The notes beneath the pieces are model-generated. The model was not told the DNA's origin. It did no database searches and worked only from the letters and a program-made list of their open reading frames with translations. This document shows, one piece after another, positions 28,848-37,956 of a stretch of 64,000 nucleotides of DNA (the first letter of the stretch is position 1; every line of letters starts with the position of its first letter). Both the position numbers and the translations under genes were made by a program. The stretch lies in NCBI RefSeq assembly GCF_028618435.1, contig NZ_JAQISW010000002.1, positions 62,001 to 126,000 of the forward strand. The letters run 5' to 3'. This DNA is from Bartonella sp. MM73XJBT.G (GTDB lineage Bacteria; Pseudomonadota; Alphaproteobacteria; Rhizobiales; Rhizobiaceae).

Positions 28848-29976
28848 TTAGTGAATATCTTCAATTTCTTTGTCTTTTCCATAAATACGTTGAGAAAGTG
28901 CAGCCTCTATAAATGAATCTAAGTTCCCATTAAGGACAGATTGTGGATCAGTACTTTCAATTCCTGTACGCAAGTCTTTTACAAGTTGATAAGGTTGAAG
29001 AACATAAGATCTAATTTGATGTCCCCATCCAATTTCTGTTTTAGAAGATTCAACAGCATTGGTTTCTTCTTCTCTTTTTTTGAGCTCCTCTTCATAAAGG
29101 CGAGCACGGAGCATTGACCAAGCTGTGGCGCGATTTTTATGCTGAGAACGCTCCGTTTGACATTGAACTACAATACCTGTTTTCATATGTGTGATACGAA
29201 CGGCAGAATCTGTCGTATTAACATGTTGTCCTCCTGCTCCCGATGCACGATAGGTATCAATACGCACATCTGCTTCTGAAACATCAACTTCAATATCATC
29301 ATCAATAACTGGATAAACCCAAATGCTTGCAAAAGAGGTATGGCGCTTTGCATTCGAATCAAATGGAGAAATTCGTACTAAGCGATGAACGCCTGATTCT
29401 GTTTTTAACAATCCATAAGCATTATGCCCTTTTACCAGAATCGTCGCTGACTTTATTCCTGCCTCTTCTCCATCATGAATTTCTAAAACTTCAACCTTCA
29501 TTTCATGGTATTCAGCCCAGCGCATATACATACGCAACAACATAGAAGCCCAATCTTGGCTTTCTGTTCCACCCGCCCCTGCATGAACTTCTAAATAGGT
29601 ATCATTAGGGTCTGCCTCTCCTGAAAGAAGCACATCAATTTGCCTTTTATCGATCTCACTTTTAAGATTACGTATTGAATTTTCCGCATCAGCGATAATT
29701 TCAACATCACTTTCTTCTTCACCCATCGCAATGAGCTCAATGCATTCTTCAAGTTTTTTTGTAAATGATAAAAGAGCACTGATTGAATCATCAAGACGCT
29801 GACGCTCACGCATCATATCTTGTGCTTTTTGTGCATCATCCCAAAGTTTAGGATCTTCTGCTTTTTGATTAAGATATTCGAGACGCTTTAATGATTGATC
29901 CCAGTTAAAGATGCCCCCTTAGCAACTGAATTGCTTGTCGGATTTCATCAACTAATGTTTCTATTTCTGCTCGCAT
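28848..29976 (-). CDS. prfB: Peptide chain release factor 2, with programmed +1 frameshift
   Basis: RF2 ends translation at UGA and UAA. The first 23 codons (from ATG 29976, MRAEIETLVDEIRQAIQ) run into a TAA at 29907-29905. A +1 shift at CTT T(AAC) joins them to the long frame 29906-28848, giving 375 residues, the usual RF2 length. The stop-recognition tripeptide SPF is in RISPFDSNAK and the catalytic GGQ in GAGGQHVNTTDSA. A Shine-Dalgarno-like AGGGGG sits three bases before the slippery CTT as in other bacteria. The in-frame stop is UAA, while most known sites use UGA, which only RF2 reads. Confidence 0.93.
29905..29919 (-). promoter_or_regulatory. prfB programmed frameshift site (AGGGGG, CTT, TAA C)
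   Basis: On the coding strand, AGGGGG (29919-29914), three bases, CTT (29910-29908) and TAA (29907-29905) then C. Spacing equals the classic RF2 element. The stop being TAA means RF1 could also terminate there, which would weaken RF2-specific autoregulation. Confidence 0.88.
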
Positions 29977-30145
29977 AATTTAACACCGTATTTTTTTACA
30001 CTCTTTCTGGTATGTTCTTAACATTTTACACAAATTTAATAGCTTTTATCAAAAAAATGGAACGGATCCATCTTTCTATTTACAGGGCCAACACTATTAA
30101 AAAACAGATAAAAACTAAGACTCATAGAAAAGGAGATTTCGTTGG

Positions 30146-32614
30146 TTAATACAGCCCCCCTGTTCCACTTTCAAGAGCTTTATTAACTTGTGGAGAAGTG
30201 GTTATTGCTGGAACACCTTCTTGAAAAGAATCCGTCCCCCCAATGACTTGATATATATCAGCAGGACCAGTTCCTGGTTTAAATGCTTCTATAATGACAT
30301 CGTGATCTCCTCTTTCCGCAAGCATTCCTGTTTTTCGATTAATTGGCATTAAAATCATACCCTTCGGCATCTTAAAAGGAACATCCGGTTTTCCTTTAAG
30401 AGCATCTTCCATAAATTCACCAAAAATAGGTGCTGCCAATGAACTTCCCGTCCCGTTATATCCCAACGATGCTGGTTGATCGTAGCCAACAAAAACGCCA
30501 ACGACGAGGTCAGGGGTAAATCCCATAAACCAAACATCTTTGGAATCATTGGTTGTTCCTGTTTTAGCAGCAATATGCCTATTGAGATAACGTAAACGCG
30601 CTGCAGTACCACGCTGAACAACCCCCTCCATCATCGATGTAATCTGATAAGCTGTCATAGGATCAAGAACTTGATCTCTCTCATCAATTAAAGTGGGTTC
30701 CCTTTGATTATTCCATGAATTCGCATTACAATTTTCGCAAATACGATCATCGTGACGATAAATTGTCTTCCCATAACGATCTTGAATTCGGTCTATCAAA
30801 GAAGGTTTAATAGAGCGTCCTCCATTAGCTATGACAGAATAAGCTGTAACCATTCGTAAAACTGTTGTTTCAGCGGCTCCTAGGGCCATGGGGAGATAAG
30901 GTTGTAATTTATCGACCACGCCAAAACGCTCTGCATATTCAGCGACAAGAGGCATTCCCATATCATTGGCAAGCCTTACTGTCATAAGATTACGAGAACG
31001 CTCAATACCATAACGCAACGTTGAAGGTCCTGCAAAAGTACCACCATAATTTTTAGGTTGCCAAACCTCACCATTATATTGGCGAACTTCGATGGGACCA
31101 TCTAAAATAACCGATGCTGGTGTATACCCATTATCAAGTGCTGCTGAATACACAATGGGCTTAAATGCAGAACCAGCCTGACGATAAGCTTGTGTTGCAC
31201 GATTAAATTCAGATGCTGCAAAAGAAAAACCTCCCACCATTGCAAGAACGCGCCCTGTGTGCGGCTCCATAGCAACAATCGCACCTTCAACCTTAGGAAT
31301 TTGTTGTAAACGATAAGTGTTATTTGTATTGGGTAGCTTTTCAACAAAAATGACATCCCCAACTTGCAGAACATGAGACAAGCTCTGAACAGTTCTTCGA
31401 TAACCATTTTCTTTCACAACATGGAGTGCCCATTTTGAATTAGCTTCAGATAAAACAGCAATTTCTCGTTTTTTTGAGAGCATACCAGAAGCTTCGCGCT
31501 GCGGTTGTAAACCAATCTCTATTTTATTGGGATTTGCAGAAAGAACAACCGCTAAACGCCATTCAGGAACATCACTTAACCCTGTGATATTTGCAAGCTC
31601 AGCCCCCCAATCATCATCTTTCTTATCAATATGCGCATAAGCTCCACGCCATCCGTGTGCATGATCAAATTTAATTAATCCATTTTGCAAAGCCCGCCGA
31701 GCAATTATTTGTAAATTCGGATCAAGCGTTGTACGGATGGACAGCCCACCTTCATAAAGTGTTTTAGCCCCATAGCGATGCATTAAACGCCGACGTACTT
31801 CTTCAGTAAAATAATCAGCTGCAAAAACATAGCTATCACTTCCACGTATTCTCGCTCCCAAAGGTTTAGCTTTAGCTTTTTCACCTTGTTCACGGGTTAT
31901 ATAACTATTTGCAACCATCCGATCTATAACCCAATTGCGCCGATCAATAGCACGCTGTGTATTCTTAAATGGATCATAATTTGCTGGTCCTTTTGGAAGT
32001 GCAGCCAAATAAGCACATTGTTCTAACGTCAGATCATTGACGGATTTATTGAAATAAGTCAAAGAGGCAGCTGCTATACCATAAGTACCACGCCCCAAAT
32101 AAATTTCATTGAGATAAAGTTCGAGAATATGATCTTTTGAGTAAGTTTTCTCAATACGCATTGCTAAAATAGCTTCCTTAAATTTACGCTCTAACGTTGT
32201 TTCTGAACTTAAAAGGAAGTTTTTAGCGACTTGCTGCGTTATAGTTGATGCGCCTTCAGGACGTCTTCCAGAACCAATATTACGAATATTATTGATCAAA
32301 GCGCGAGAAAGTCCTTCGGGATCTAAACCAAAATGATGATAAAAATTTTTATCTTCAGCTGAAATAAAAGCATCTTTAACAAGCTTTGGGATTGATTGAA
32401 TCGGTAAATAGAGGCGATGTTTTGTTGCAAACTCTGCCATAAGACTGCCATCAGAAGCATGGACACGAGTCATTACCGGTGGCTCATAAAGTGAAAGAAC
32501 TTCATAATCAGGAAGTGCATTTGCTTGACCTCTGGTCATAACACCCCATGTTATTGCGCCACAAAGTCCAGTAGCAACAAAAAAACGAGGAAGATATTTT
32601 AAAAAAATCATCAT
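30146..32614 (-). CDS. mrcA: Penicillin-binding protein 1A, class A
   Basis: An 822-residue bifunctional peptidoglycan synthase in the inner membrane. An N-terminal membrane anchor is followed by the glycosyltransferase domain (catalytic Glu in SAEDKNFYHHFGLD near residue 90; GASTITQQVAKNFLL; KEAILAMRIEKTYSK) and by the transpeptidase domain (SxxK GSAFK near residue 480, SRN near 540, KTGT near 680). An OB-like insert lies between. The ATG is one of two in tandem. It follows amiC on the same strand with a 172-bp gap, so the two cell-wall genes may share a transcript. Confidence 0.95.
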   Translation of the reverse strand: MMIFLKYLPRFFVATGLCGAITWGVMTRGQANALPDYEVLSLYEPPVMTRVHASDGSLMAEFATKHRLYLPIQSIPKLVKDAFISAEDKNFYHHFGLDPEGLSRALINNIRNIGSGRRPEGASTITQQVAKNFLLSSETTLERKFKEAILAMRIEKTYSKDHILELYLNEIYLGRGTYGIAAASLTYFNKSVNDLTLEQCAYLAALPKGPANYDPFKNTQRAIDRRNWVIDRMVANSYITREQGEKAKAKPLGARIRGSDSYVFAADYFTEEVRRRLMHRYGAKTLYEGGLSIRTTLDPNLQIIARRALQNGLIKFDHAHGWRGAYAHIDKKDDDWGAELANITGLSDVPEWRLAVVLSANPNKIEIGLQPQREASGMLSKKREIAVLSEANSKWALHVVKENGYRRTVQSLSHVLQVGDVIFVEKLPNTNNTYRLQQIPKVEGAIVAMEPHTGRVLAMVGGFSFAASEFNRATQAYRQAGSAFKPIVYSAALDNGYTPASVILDGPIEVRQYNGEVWQPKNYGGTFAGPSTLRYGIERSRNLMTVRLANDMGMPLVAEYAERFGVVDKLQPYLPMALGAAETTVLRMVTAYSVIANGGRSIKPSLIDRIQDRYGKTIYRHDDRICENCNANSWNNQREPTLIDERDQVLDPMTAYQITSMMEGVVQRGTAARLRYLNRHIAAKTGTTNDSKDVWFMGFTPDLVVGVFVGYDQPASLGYNGTGSSLAAPIFGEFMEDALKGKPDVPFKMPKGMILMPINRKTGMLAERGDHDVIIEAFKPGTGPADIYQVIGGTDSFQEGVPAITTSPQVNKALESGTGGLY

Positions 32615-32665
32615 AAAAACGGCTATCGCTTTCTTAAGAATTGATCAAAGAAAAAATATGTAACT

Positions 32666-32702
32666 TCAATCACACCACGTGGATATCACCACACAAGATT
32701 GA
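32666..32702 (-). repeat. Imperfect inverted repeat between amiC and mrcA
   Basis: TCAATC (32666-32671) pairs with GATTGA (32697-32702), and inside it GTGG pairs with CCAC around ATATCA. In the minus direction a six-T run comes about a dozen bases later, so it might be a partial terminator or a protein site. Evidence is weak. Confidence 0.3.
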
Positions 32703-32786
32703 GAAAAAGAAAATTTGTTTTCTATCTTTATATTTATACTAGGGTAAATTAAAATCCCATATTAATTACTCTATTTTCTTAAAAAT

Positions 32787-34016
32787 TTAAAGAGGCTGTA
32801 CCATTTTCTGTCTATATTCAGCGAATTGACGAATAGAATGAGCAATTGAGAGAGCCATTTGTTTTCTCCAATGAGGATCGTTTAATAATTTTTCATCCTC
32901 TTTATTGGATAGATACCCGATCTCTATCAAGACAGAGGGAATATCTGAAGCTCTTAAAACTTGAAAATTAGCATAGCGATGAGGATTATTGATTAAGTTG
33001 ATATGACTCTTTGATAAACTTGAAATAACACTATTTGCAAAATTAACCGAAAATGTATGCGTTTCACGTCGTGTAAGATCCAGCAAGATATCTGTAACTT
33101 CAAGCGTTTCATCTGCAGGCAAACCATCAAGCAAATCAACTTTATTTTCACTTTCAGCTAAAGATTTAGCAATGGCATCAGAAGCTTTATCTGATATGGT
33201 ATACACTGTGGCTCCACGAAGGGAATGAACATCAATTGTATCTGCGTGAATGGATATAAAAAGATCAGCACCAAACTCTTGTGCTTTTTTTACTCTTTCG
33301 CTTAATCTTAAAAAAACATTAGAATCACGTGTTAAAGTAACGCTAATATGTGGATCTTTTTGTAATTCTTCTCGCAATGCACGTGCAAAGTCTAAAGTTA
33401 CATCTTTTTCTAAAATTCCAGTAACCCCCCGTGCACCACCATCAATACCACCATGACCAGGATCAAGAACAACACGAAAATTTTGCGCCGGAATTAACGG
33501 TAGTTTTGTATCAAAATTGTTCCTTTGCTGGCTTTTTAACATCTTATCAAATTTTTCTTGCGTACTTTTACGAATATCAACCAGCAACTGCCATAAACCA
33601 TTATCTAATTTTTTTACGATACTTTTTTCAACAACAAAAGCTGTTTGACTTGTCAAAATAATGCGTGAAGTTTGTATGTCAGAGAAAGCATAACGCACAT
33701 CTGAGAGCATAACGGATAATGCATTCTGTTTCTTTAAAGACATATTTTGCATTGAAAAGTCAATTGTAGGTAAATTGATAACCAAACGTGCTGGCCTATC
33801 CAAAATCTGCAAACGAATATCTGGTTTTGAATTGAAAAGCGCAATTATACGTGTATGAGCACTATCACCAATGGTTCGAAAATTGATAAGTCTCAAAGGA
33901 TCCGCAGCTTGAACAGAGGTTTGACATAACAAAAAAAATAATAAAAAGCATATGAACTGCACAATAACGTCCCAATAGGCTGTTTTCAGCTTTTGGGTCA
34001 AAAAAAATCTCATCAT
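32787..34016 (-). CDS. amiC: N-acetylmuramoyl-L-alanine amidase, AmiC type
   Basis: A secreted zinc amidase of about 409 residues that cleaves the amide between MurNAc and the peptide stem to split daughter cells. A signal peptide (hydrophobic QFICFLLFFLLCQTSVQA) leads to an AMIN domain (~residues 45-160), then the Amidase_3 domain with Zn ligands in VVLDPGHGGIDGG and SIHADT and the catalytic Glu in VLIEIGYLSN. ATG 34016 or 34013 follows AGAGGG; a longer TTG frame starts at 34037. Enzymes of this group are usually activated by EnvC/NlpD-type LytM proteins, none of which is visible here. Confidence 0.93.
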   Translation of the reverse strand: MMRFFLTQKLKTAYWDVIVQFICFLLFFLLCQTSVQAADPLRLINFRTIGDSAHTRIIALFNSKPDIRLQILDRPARLVINLPTIDFSMQNMSLKKQNALSVMLSDVRYAFSDIQTSRIILTSQTAFVVEKSIVKKLDNGLWQLLVDIRKSTQEKFDKMLKSQQRNNFDTKLPLIPAQNFRVVLDPGHGGIDGGARGVTGILEKDVTLDFARALREELQKDPHISVTLTRDSNVFLRLSERVKKAQEFGADLFISIHADTIDVHSLRGATVYTISDKASDAIAKSLAESENKVDLLDGLPADETLEVTDILLDLTRRETHTFSVNFANSVISSLSKSHINLINNPHRYANFQVLRASDIPSVLIEIGYLSNKEDEKLLNDPHWRKQMALSIAHSIRQFAEYRQKMVQPL

Positions 34017-34380
34017 AAGCCCTCTTATCACAAGCAAATTATTCTACAACGATATTTGTAATAATTTATCTTGGTTATATAAAAAAGATACACTAAATTT
34101 ATTGTCTATTTTTCAATAAATGCTAAACTTCTCCATTATAAAAAACGAAATTAAGGTAATAAAAATATTATCATGATACATGATTTACATTGTTACTTGC
34201 CAAACGCATGATATCAACATAAAAGAATATTGGTGCTTCCTAGCTGATAATAGATCCAATTATCTGTAACTGATAGTAAGTTGTCTTTAAAGGGGTTGTT
34301 GCATATTATCCGTTGAGACTTTGTTATGGATGAAAAATTTCTATGTTATAAAATTAGGATTGCATTATTTAAGATTCGTT

Positions 34381-34398
34381 AGTTCGGATATCCGAACT
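34381..34398. promoter_or_regulatory. Perfect 18-bp palindrome upstream of rne
   Basis: AGTTCGGATATCCGAACT equals its own reverse complement. It could bind a dimeric regulator or form a cruciform. No T run follows closely, so a terminator is unlikely. Confidence 0.6.
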
Positions 34399-34470
34399 GT
34401 TTTAAAGATTATTTTATCAGAGACTTTTTTAAAATATGAGTCATAAAAAACAGATGGAGATAATGATGAG

Positions 34471-34580
34471 AAATGGTGTAAATGCAGTCATGCATCTACA
34501 TGTGGTGTTCCGTCCTGTTTTTCTGGTACTTCCCTTTTATGGCAGACAGCCCTTTACGTCTATGAATAATTACACCGTTC
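34471..34580 (+). promoter_or_regulatory. Predicted folded element in the rne 5' leader
   Basis: AATGGTGTAA (34472-34481) can pair with TTACACCGTT (34570-34579) with one G-U pair, closing a domain of about 110 nt. Inside lies the hairpin ATGCA-GTCA-TGCAT (34482-34495). It ends about 43 bases before the rne ATG. Pairings were found by eye and energy was not computed. Confidence 0.45.
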
Positions 34581-34622
34581 GTTTGAATAAAGTTGTGCAT
34601 GTCGCCTTCAGGATATTAACTT

Positions 34623-37256
34623 ATGTCAAACAAAATGCTTATAGATGCCTCTCATCCGGAGGAAACACGTGTTGTTGTTGTTCACGGCAACAAAATTGAA
34701 GAACTTGATTTTGAATCAGAACATAAAAAACAGCTCAAGGGGAATATTTATCTTGCACGTATTACGCGTGTAGAACCATCTCTTCAAGCAGCTTTTGTCG
34801 AATATGGTGGAAATCGACATGGTTTTTTAACATTTTCTGAAATTCATCCTGACTATTATCAAATTCCTATTGCTGATCGCCTTGCTCTTCTTGAAGAAGA
34901 GGAAGCAGCAGCTATAGGGGAAAATCCAGCAGATGTTTTTGAGGAAGAAACAACTAAAAATAAAAAACGCTCTAGAAGAACAAAAAAAAATGCGAAAAAC
35001 AATGTCATAGCAACCAATGTTGAAAATGATATTGCATCCGAATCTGTAACAATTAATCATACAGAAGAGATATTAAATGCCGATGTCTCTTATGATGAAA
35101 TCGAAATGGTTGGTGCTGAAGACATCCGTGAAGAGCTCCCAACATATCAAAGAAAACAAGGGCGCCAATATAAAATTCAAGAAGTGATTAAACGACGTCA
35201 AATTTTGCTGGTGCAAGTTATCAAGGAAGAACGTGGAAATAAAGGCGCTGCCCTTACAACATATCTCTCTCTAGCAGGTCGTTATTCTGTTCTCATGCCC
35301 AACACAGCACGCGGTGGTGGTATTTCACGAAAAATTACGAATGTGCAAGACCGTAAGCGTCTTAAAGAAATCGTAAAAGAATTAGCTGTTCCAAAAGGTA
35401 TGGGCGTTATCTTACGAACGGCTGGCGCTAATAGAACAAAAGCTGAAATCAAACGCGATTATGAATATCTTATGCGGTTATGGGATACGATTCGTACTTT
35501 GACACTCGAGTCAACGGCACCATGCCTTGTTCATGAAGAAAGTAATCTTATAAAACGTTCTATACGAGATCTTTACAATAAGAACATTAGTGAAATTCTT
35601 GTCTCTGGAGACCAAGGATATCGTGAAGCGAAAGACTTTATGCGTATGCTTATGCCAAGTCATGCAAAAGTCGTGCAACCTTATCGCGATCCTACGCCTA
35701 TTTTTGCAAGAAATAATATTGAAATTCAGCTTGATAAAATGTTGCAACCGCAGGTTTCTTTAAAGTCTGGGGGGTATCTTGTTATTAATCAAACAGAAGC
35801 ACTTGTTGCTATTGACGTTAATTCTGGACGCTCTACGAGAGAATTCTCTGTTGAAAAGACAGCTTTACAAACAAACCTTGAAGCTGCAGAAGAAGTAGCA
35901 CGTCAATTACGCTTACGTGATCTTGCTGGTTTAATCGTGATTGATTTTATTGACATGCTTGAAGAACGCAATGTGCGACTGGTCGAAAAAAAATTAAAAG
36001 ACTGTTTGAAAAATGATCGTGCTCGTATTCAAGTTGGCCATATCTCACACTTCGGCCTTTTAGAAATGAGTCGTCAACGTATTCGCATATCAGTTTTAGA
36101 AAGTACAACACACCCCTGCCCCCATTGCGCAGGAACAGGAAGTATACGTTCTGAATCATCAATTGCCTTACATGTCATGCGCTCAATTGAAGAATATCTT
36201 CTTCATAATTCGCAATATAATATTATTGTGCGCACACCCGTAGCGACAGCGCTTTATGTGTTAAATCACAAACGCAACATTCTTGTTAATTTAGAAACAC
36301 GCTTTAAACTCAATATTAGTATTGAGGCAGATGATAGTATTGGAACACAACATCTTGTTATTTCTAAAGGCACAATAGCAGAAAGCATTTCTCGATCTTC
36401 ATTGGAAGATGACAATAAGCAAGAAATTGAAAATTCTGTTTTCATAAAAAGTGAATCTATTGAAAATCCTCCTTCCATTGAAACAAATCAAAAACGTCAA
36501 CGCAAAAATCGCTACGATGAAATTGCTGATCATTCTCTCTCCGACGTTCATAAAAAAGAAGATACGTTGAGTGATGATTCTTACCGTCGAGGACGTCGTC
36601 GAGGGCGTCGTGGTGGTCGACGAAATCAAGATAATAGTTTTCATCAGGTTCGTATTCCTTACGCAGAACCCGTCGGAGATTTTGCTAAAAAGGCTTTAGC
36701 AGAAATTAAAGCAGTGCTTCGCAAAGGTCGTGGTTCATCGGCTAAATCTTCTAAACTTGAAGAAATAAAAAACAATACACAAGCTCTCGAGGTACAACAG
36801 CAAGATGAAGCGATAAAAGTTGATGATACAAGAGGTAAACCTAAAAAGCGTAAAACACTTTCTTCAAGGGCGGCAGAAAATAATCTTTCTCTGGAGAATG
36901 ATCAAAATATTGTAGAACAAAAATCTCTTGAAGAAAAACCTAAAAGCAGTTCGGCACGTAAAATTAGAACAAAAAAAGCAAATAAATCTCTTCATGAGAA
37001 TGAGGATAAAACTCCTGAAAATACTAAAAAATCAACACGTAGAACACGTAAAAAAACATCCTCTCAAGAGGCAACAGAAATACAAAAAACATTAGAGCAA
37101 GAAACTGATATGAAGATGGAGAAAGCTGTCGAACCTTCTCCTTCCAAAATTGAAGAAACAATTAACCAACCCGTTGTTATTTCATCAACGTCTAGTGATT
37201 CTCCTAAAACTGCGCGTATTGGTTGGTGGAAGCGCAGAACTCTTTCAAAAAATTAA
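34623..37256 (+). CDS. rne: Ribonuclease E
   Basis: An 877-residue endoribonuclease and likely degradosome scaffold. It shows the S1 domain start (KQLKGNIYLARITRVEPSLQAAFVEYG, in parts ~residues 37-62), an acidic and basic insertion at ~88-155 that splits the S1 domain as is usual in alphaproteobacteria, catalytic aspartates in VAIDVNSG (~397) and IVIDFIDM (~437), and the zinc-link CPHC near 498. The C-terminal ~300 residues are basic and acidic repeats of low complexity, including an Arg/Gly-rich run (YRRGRRRGRRGGRRNQ, ~656) likely to bind RNA. The ribosome site is weak (AGGA). A strong bidirectional hairpin follows. Confidence 0.95.
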   Translation: MSNKMLIDASHPEETRVVVVHGNKIEELDFESEHKKQLKGNIYLARITRVEPSLQAAFVEYGGNRHGFLTFSEIHPDYYQIPIADRLALLEEEEAAAIGENPADVFEEETTKNKKRSRRTKKNAKNNVIATNVENDIASESVTINHTEEILNADVSYDEIEMVGAEDIREELPTYQRKQGRQYKIQEVIKRRQILLVQVIKEERGNKGAALTTYLSLAGRYSVLMPNTARGGGISRKITNVQDRKRLKEIVKELAVPKGMGVILRTAGANRTKAEIKRDYEYLMRLWDTIRTLTLESTAPCLVHEESNLIKRSIRDLYNKNISEILVSGDQGYREAKDFMRMLMPSHAKVVQPYRDPTPIFARNNIEIQLDKMLQPQVSLKSGGYLVINQTEALVAIDVNSGRSTREFSVEKTALQTNLEAAEEVARQLRLRDLAGLIVIDFIDMLEERNVRLVEKKLKDCLKNDRARIQVGHISHFGLLEMSRQRIRISVLESTTHPCPHCAGTGSIRSESSIALHVMRSIEEYLLHNSQYNIIVRTPVATALYVLNHKRNILVNLETRFKLNISIEADDSIGTQHLVISKGTIAESISRSSLEDDNKQEIENSVFIKSESIENPPSIETNQKRQRKNRYDEIADHSLSDVHKKEDTLSDDSYRRGRRRGRRGGRRNQDNSFHQVRIPYAEPVGDFAKKALAEIKAVLRKGRGSSAKSSKLEEIKNNTQALEVQQQDEAIKVDDTRGKPKKRKTLSSRAAENNLSLENDQNIVEQKSLEEKPKSSSARKIRTKKANKSLHENEDKTPENTKKSTRRTRKKTSSQEATEIQKTLEQETDMKMEKAVEPSPSKIEETINQPVVISSTSSDSPKTARIGWWKRRTLSKN

Positions 37257-37268
37257 TAATAAAAAGAA

Positions 37269-37292
37269 ACCGCCACAAAAAATTGTGGCGGT
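37269..37292. terminator. Bidirectional intrinsic terminator between rne and ialB
   Basis: ACCGCCACAA (37269-37278), loop AAAA, TTGTGGCGGT (37283-37292): a perfect 10-bp GC-rich stem flanked by A/T. It serves rne on the plus strand and probably ialB from the other side, as the genes converge. Confidence 0.8.
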
Positions 37293-37344
37293 CTAAATAA
37301 ACAAGCATAGAAAAAGTTTTAACCAATTCTATGGTGTGTGTGTA

Positions 37345-37956
37345 TTATTTCTGCTTTGCTTTCTCTTGCTCAGCCCGCATACGCTCTTCAATTTCTTTTT
37401 GATTTGATTGAATAGCTTGCTGCAGCTTTATTTGCTCTTGTTGGAAATCTCTTTCTTCCATACCAGGACCGGTATACGCTGCTGTAAATCCATTAAGAGA
37501 AAATTCAATAGGATTAGCTGAACCACGGAAATTAACAGTGGTTACAACCATTTTTGTACCACTTTTCATAGCTGCAATAAGCTTATCGTCTAAGACATCA
37601 TTGGCAATACAGCTTGGTCCATTACAAATGATATAAGGAATTTTTTTAGAGAAACCATCACCTATTTGAATGTGAACACCTTCTGGTAAAAAGCGACCTG
37701 TAGGCACTTGAATACCTATACGTTTTTCATTTTGCTTTCCTTTTATTTCAACAAGATTAAAAGCCGTTAAAGGTTGTCCTGTATTTGATAATACAGTATT
37801 CATTGTATTACAAATATCAACATCATTCTGTTTACTGCAAACTTTGTACCAACCCTGCGATAAAGTCTGCGCATTTGCCGAAATACCAGCTATAAGAAAA
37901 AGGGCAGCTGCTCCAACTAATACTGAGACAGCAGAATAAAAATTTTTATGCGACAT
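37345..37956 (-). CDS. ialB: Invasion-associated locus B (IalB) family protein
   Basis: A 203-residue exported protein. From ATG 37956 (MSHKNFYSAVSVLVGAAALFLIAGISANA) there is a clear signal peptide, with cleavage expected after residue ~29. The mature domain has two Cys pairs, C40/C49 (WYKVCSKQNDVDICN) and C111/C116 (IICNGPSC), and the family motif YTGPGMEERD. The last 35 residues are Gln/Glu/Lys-rich and probably helical. In Bartonella, IalB-type proteins are linked to red-cell invasion; which paralogue this is cannot be told. A longer frame starts at 38016. It is isolated, with a large desert upstream. Confidence 0.85.
   Translation of the reverse strand: MSHKNFYSAVSVLVGAAALFLIAGISANAQTLSQGWYKVCSKQNDVDICNTMNTVLSNTGQPLTAFNLVEIKGKQNEKRIGIQVPTGRFLPEGVHIQIGDGFSKKIPYIICNGPSCIANDVLDDKLIAAMKSGTKMVVTTVNFRGSANPIEFSLNGFTAAYTGPGMEERDFQQEQIKLQQAIQSNQKEIEERMRAEQEKAKQK

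Larger units (their letters stand above)
34038..34622 (+). promoter_or_regulatory. Long leader/promoter region of rne
   Basis: 585 bp between divergent amiC and rne. The first ~340 bp are A/T-rich; the last 180 bp are more balanced, which is unlike other gaps in the window. It contains an 18-bp palindrome (34381-34398) and a foldable segment (34471-34579). RNase E genes in other bacteria carry leader elements through which the enzyme limits its own mRNA; the same function here is inference. An ATG at 34436 opens an 87-codon frame that overlaps rne, possibly an upstream reading frame. Confidence 0.5.

Noticed and set aside
34436-34699. 87-codon frame overlapping the start of rne
   Set aside because: Not called as a gene: its end lies inside rne in another frame and the Cys-rich tail is a shadow of rne codons. 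Kept only as a possible upstream frame.
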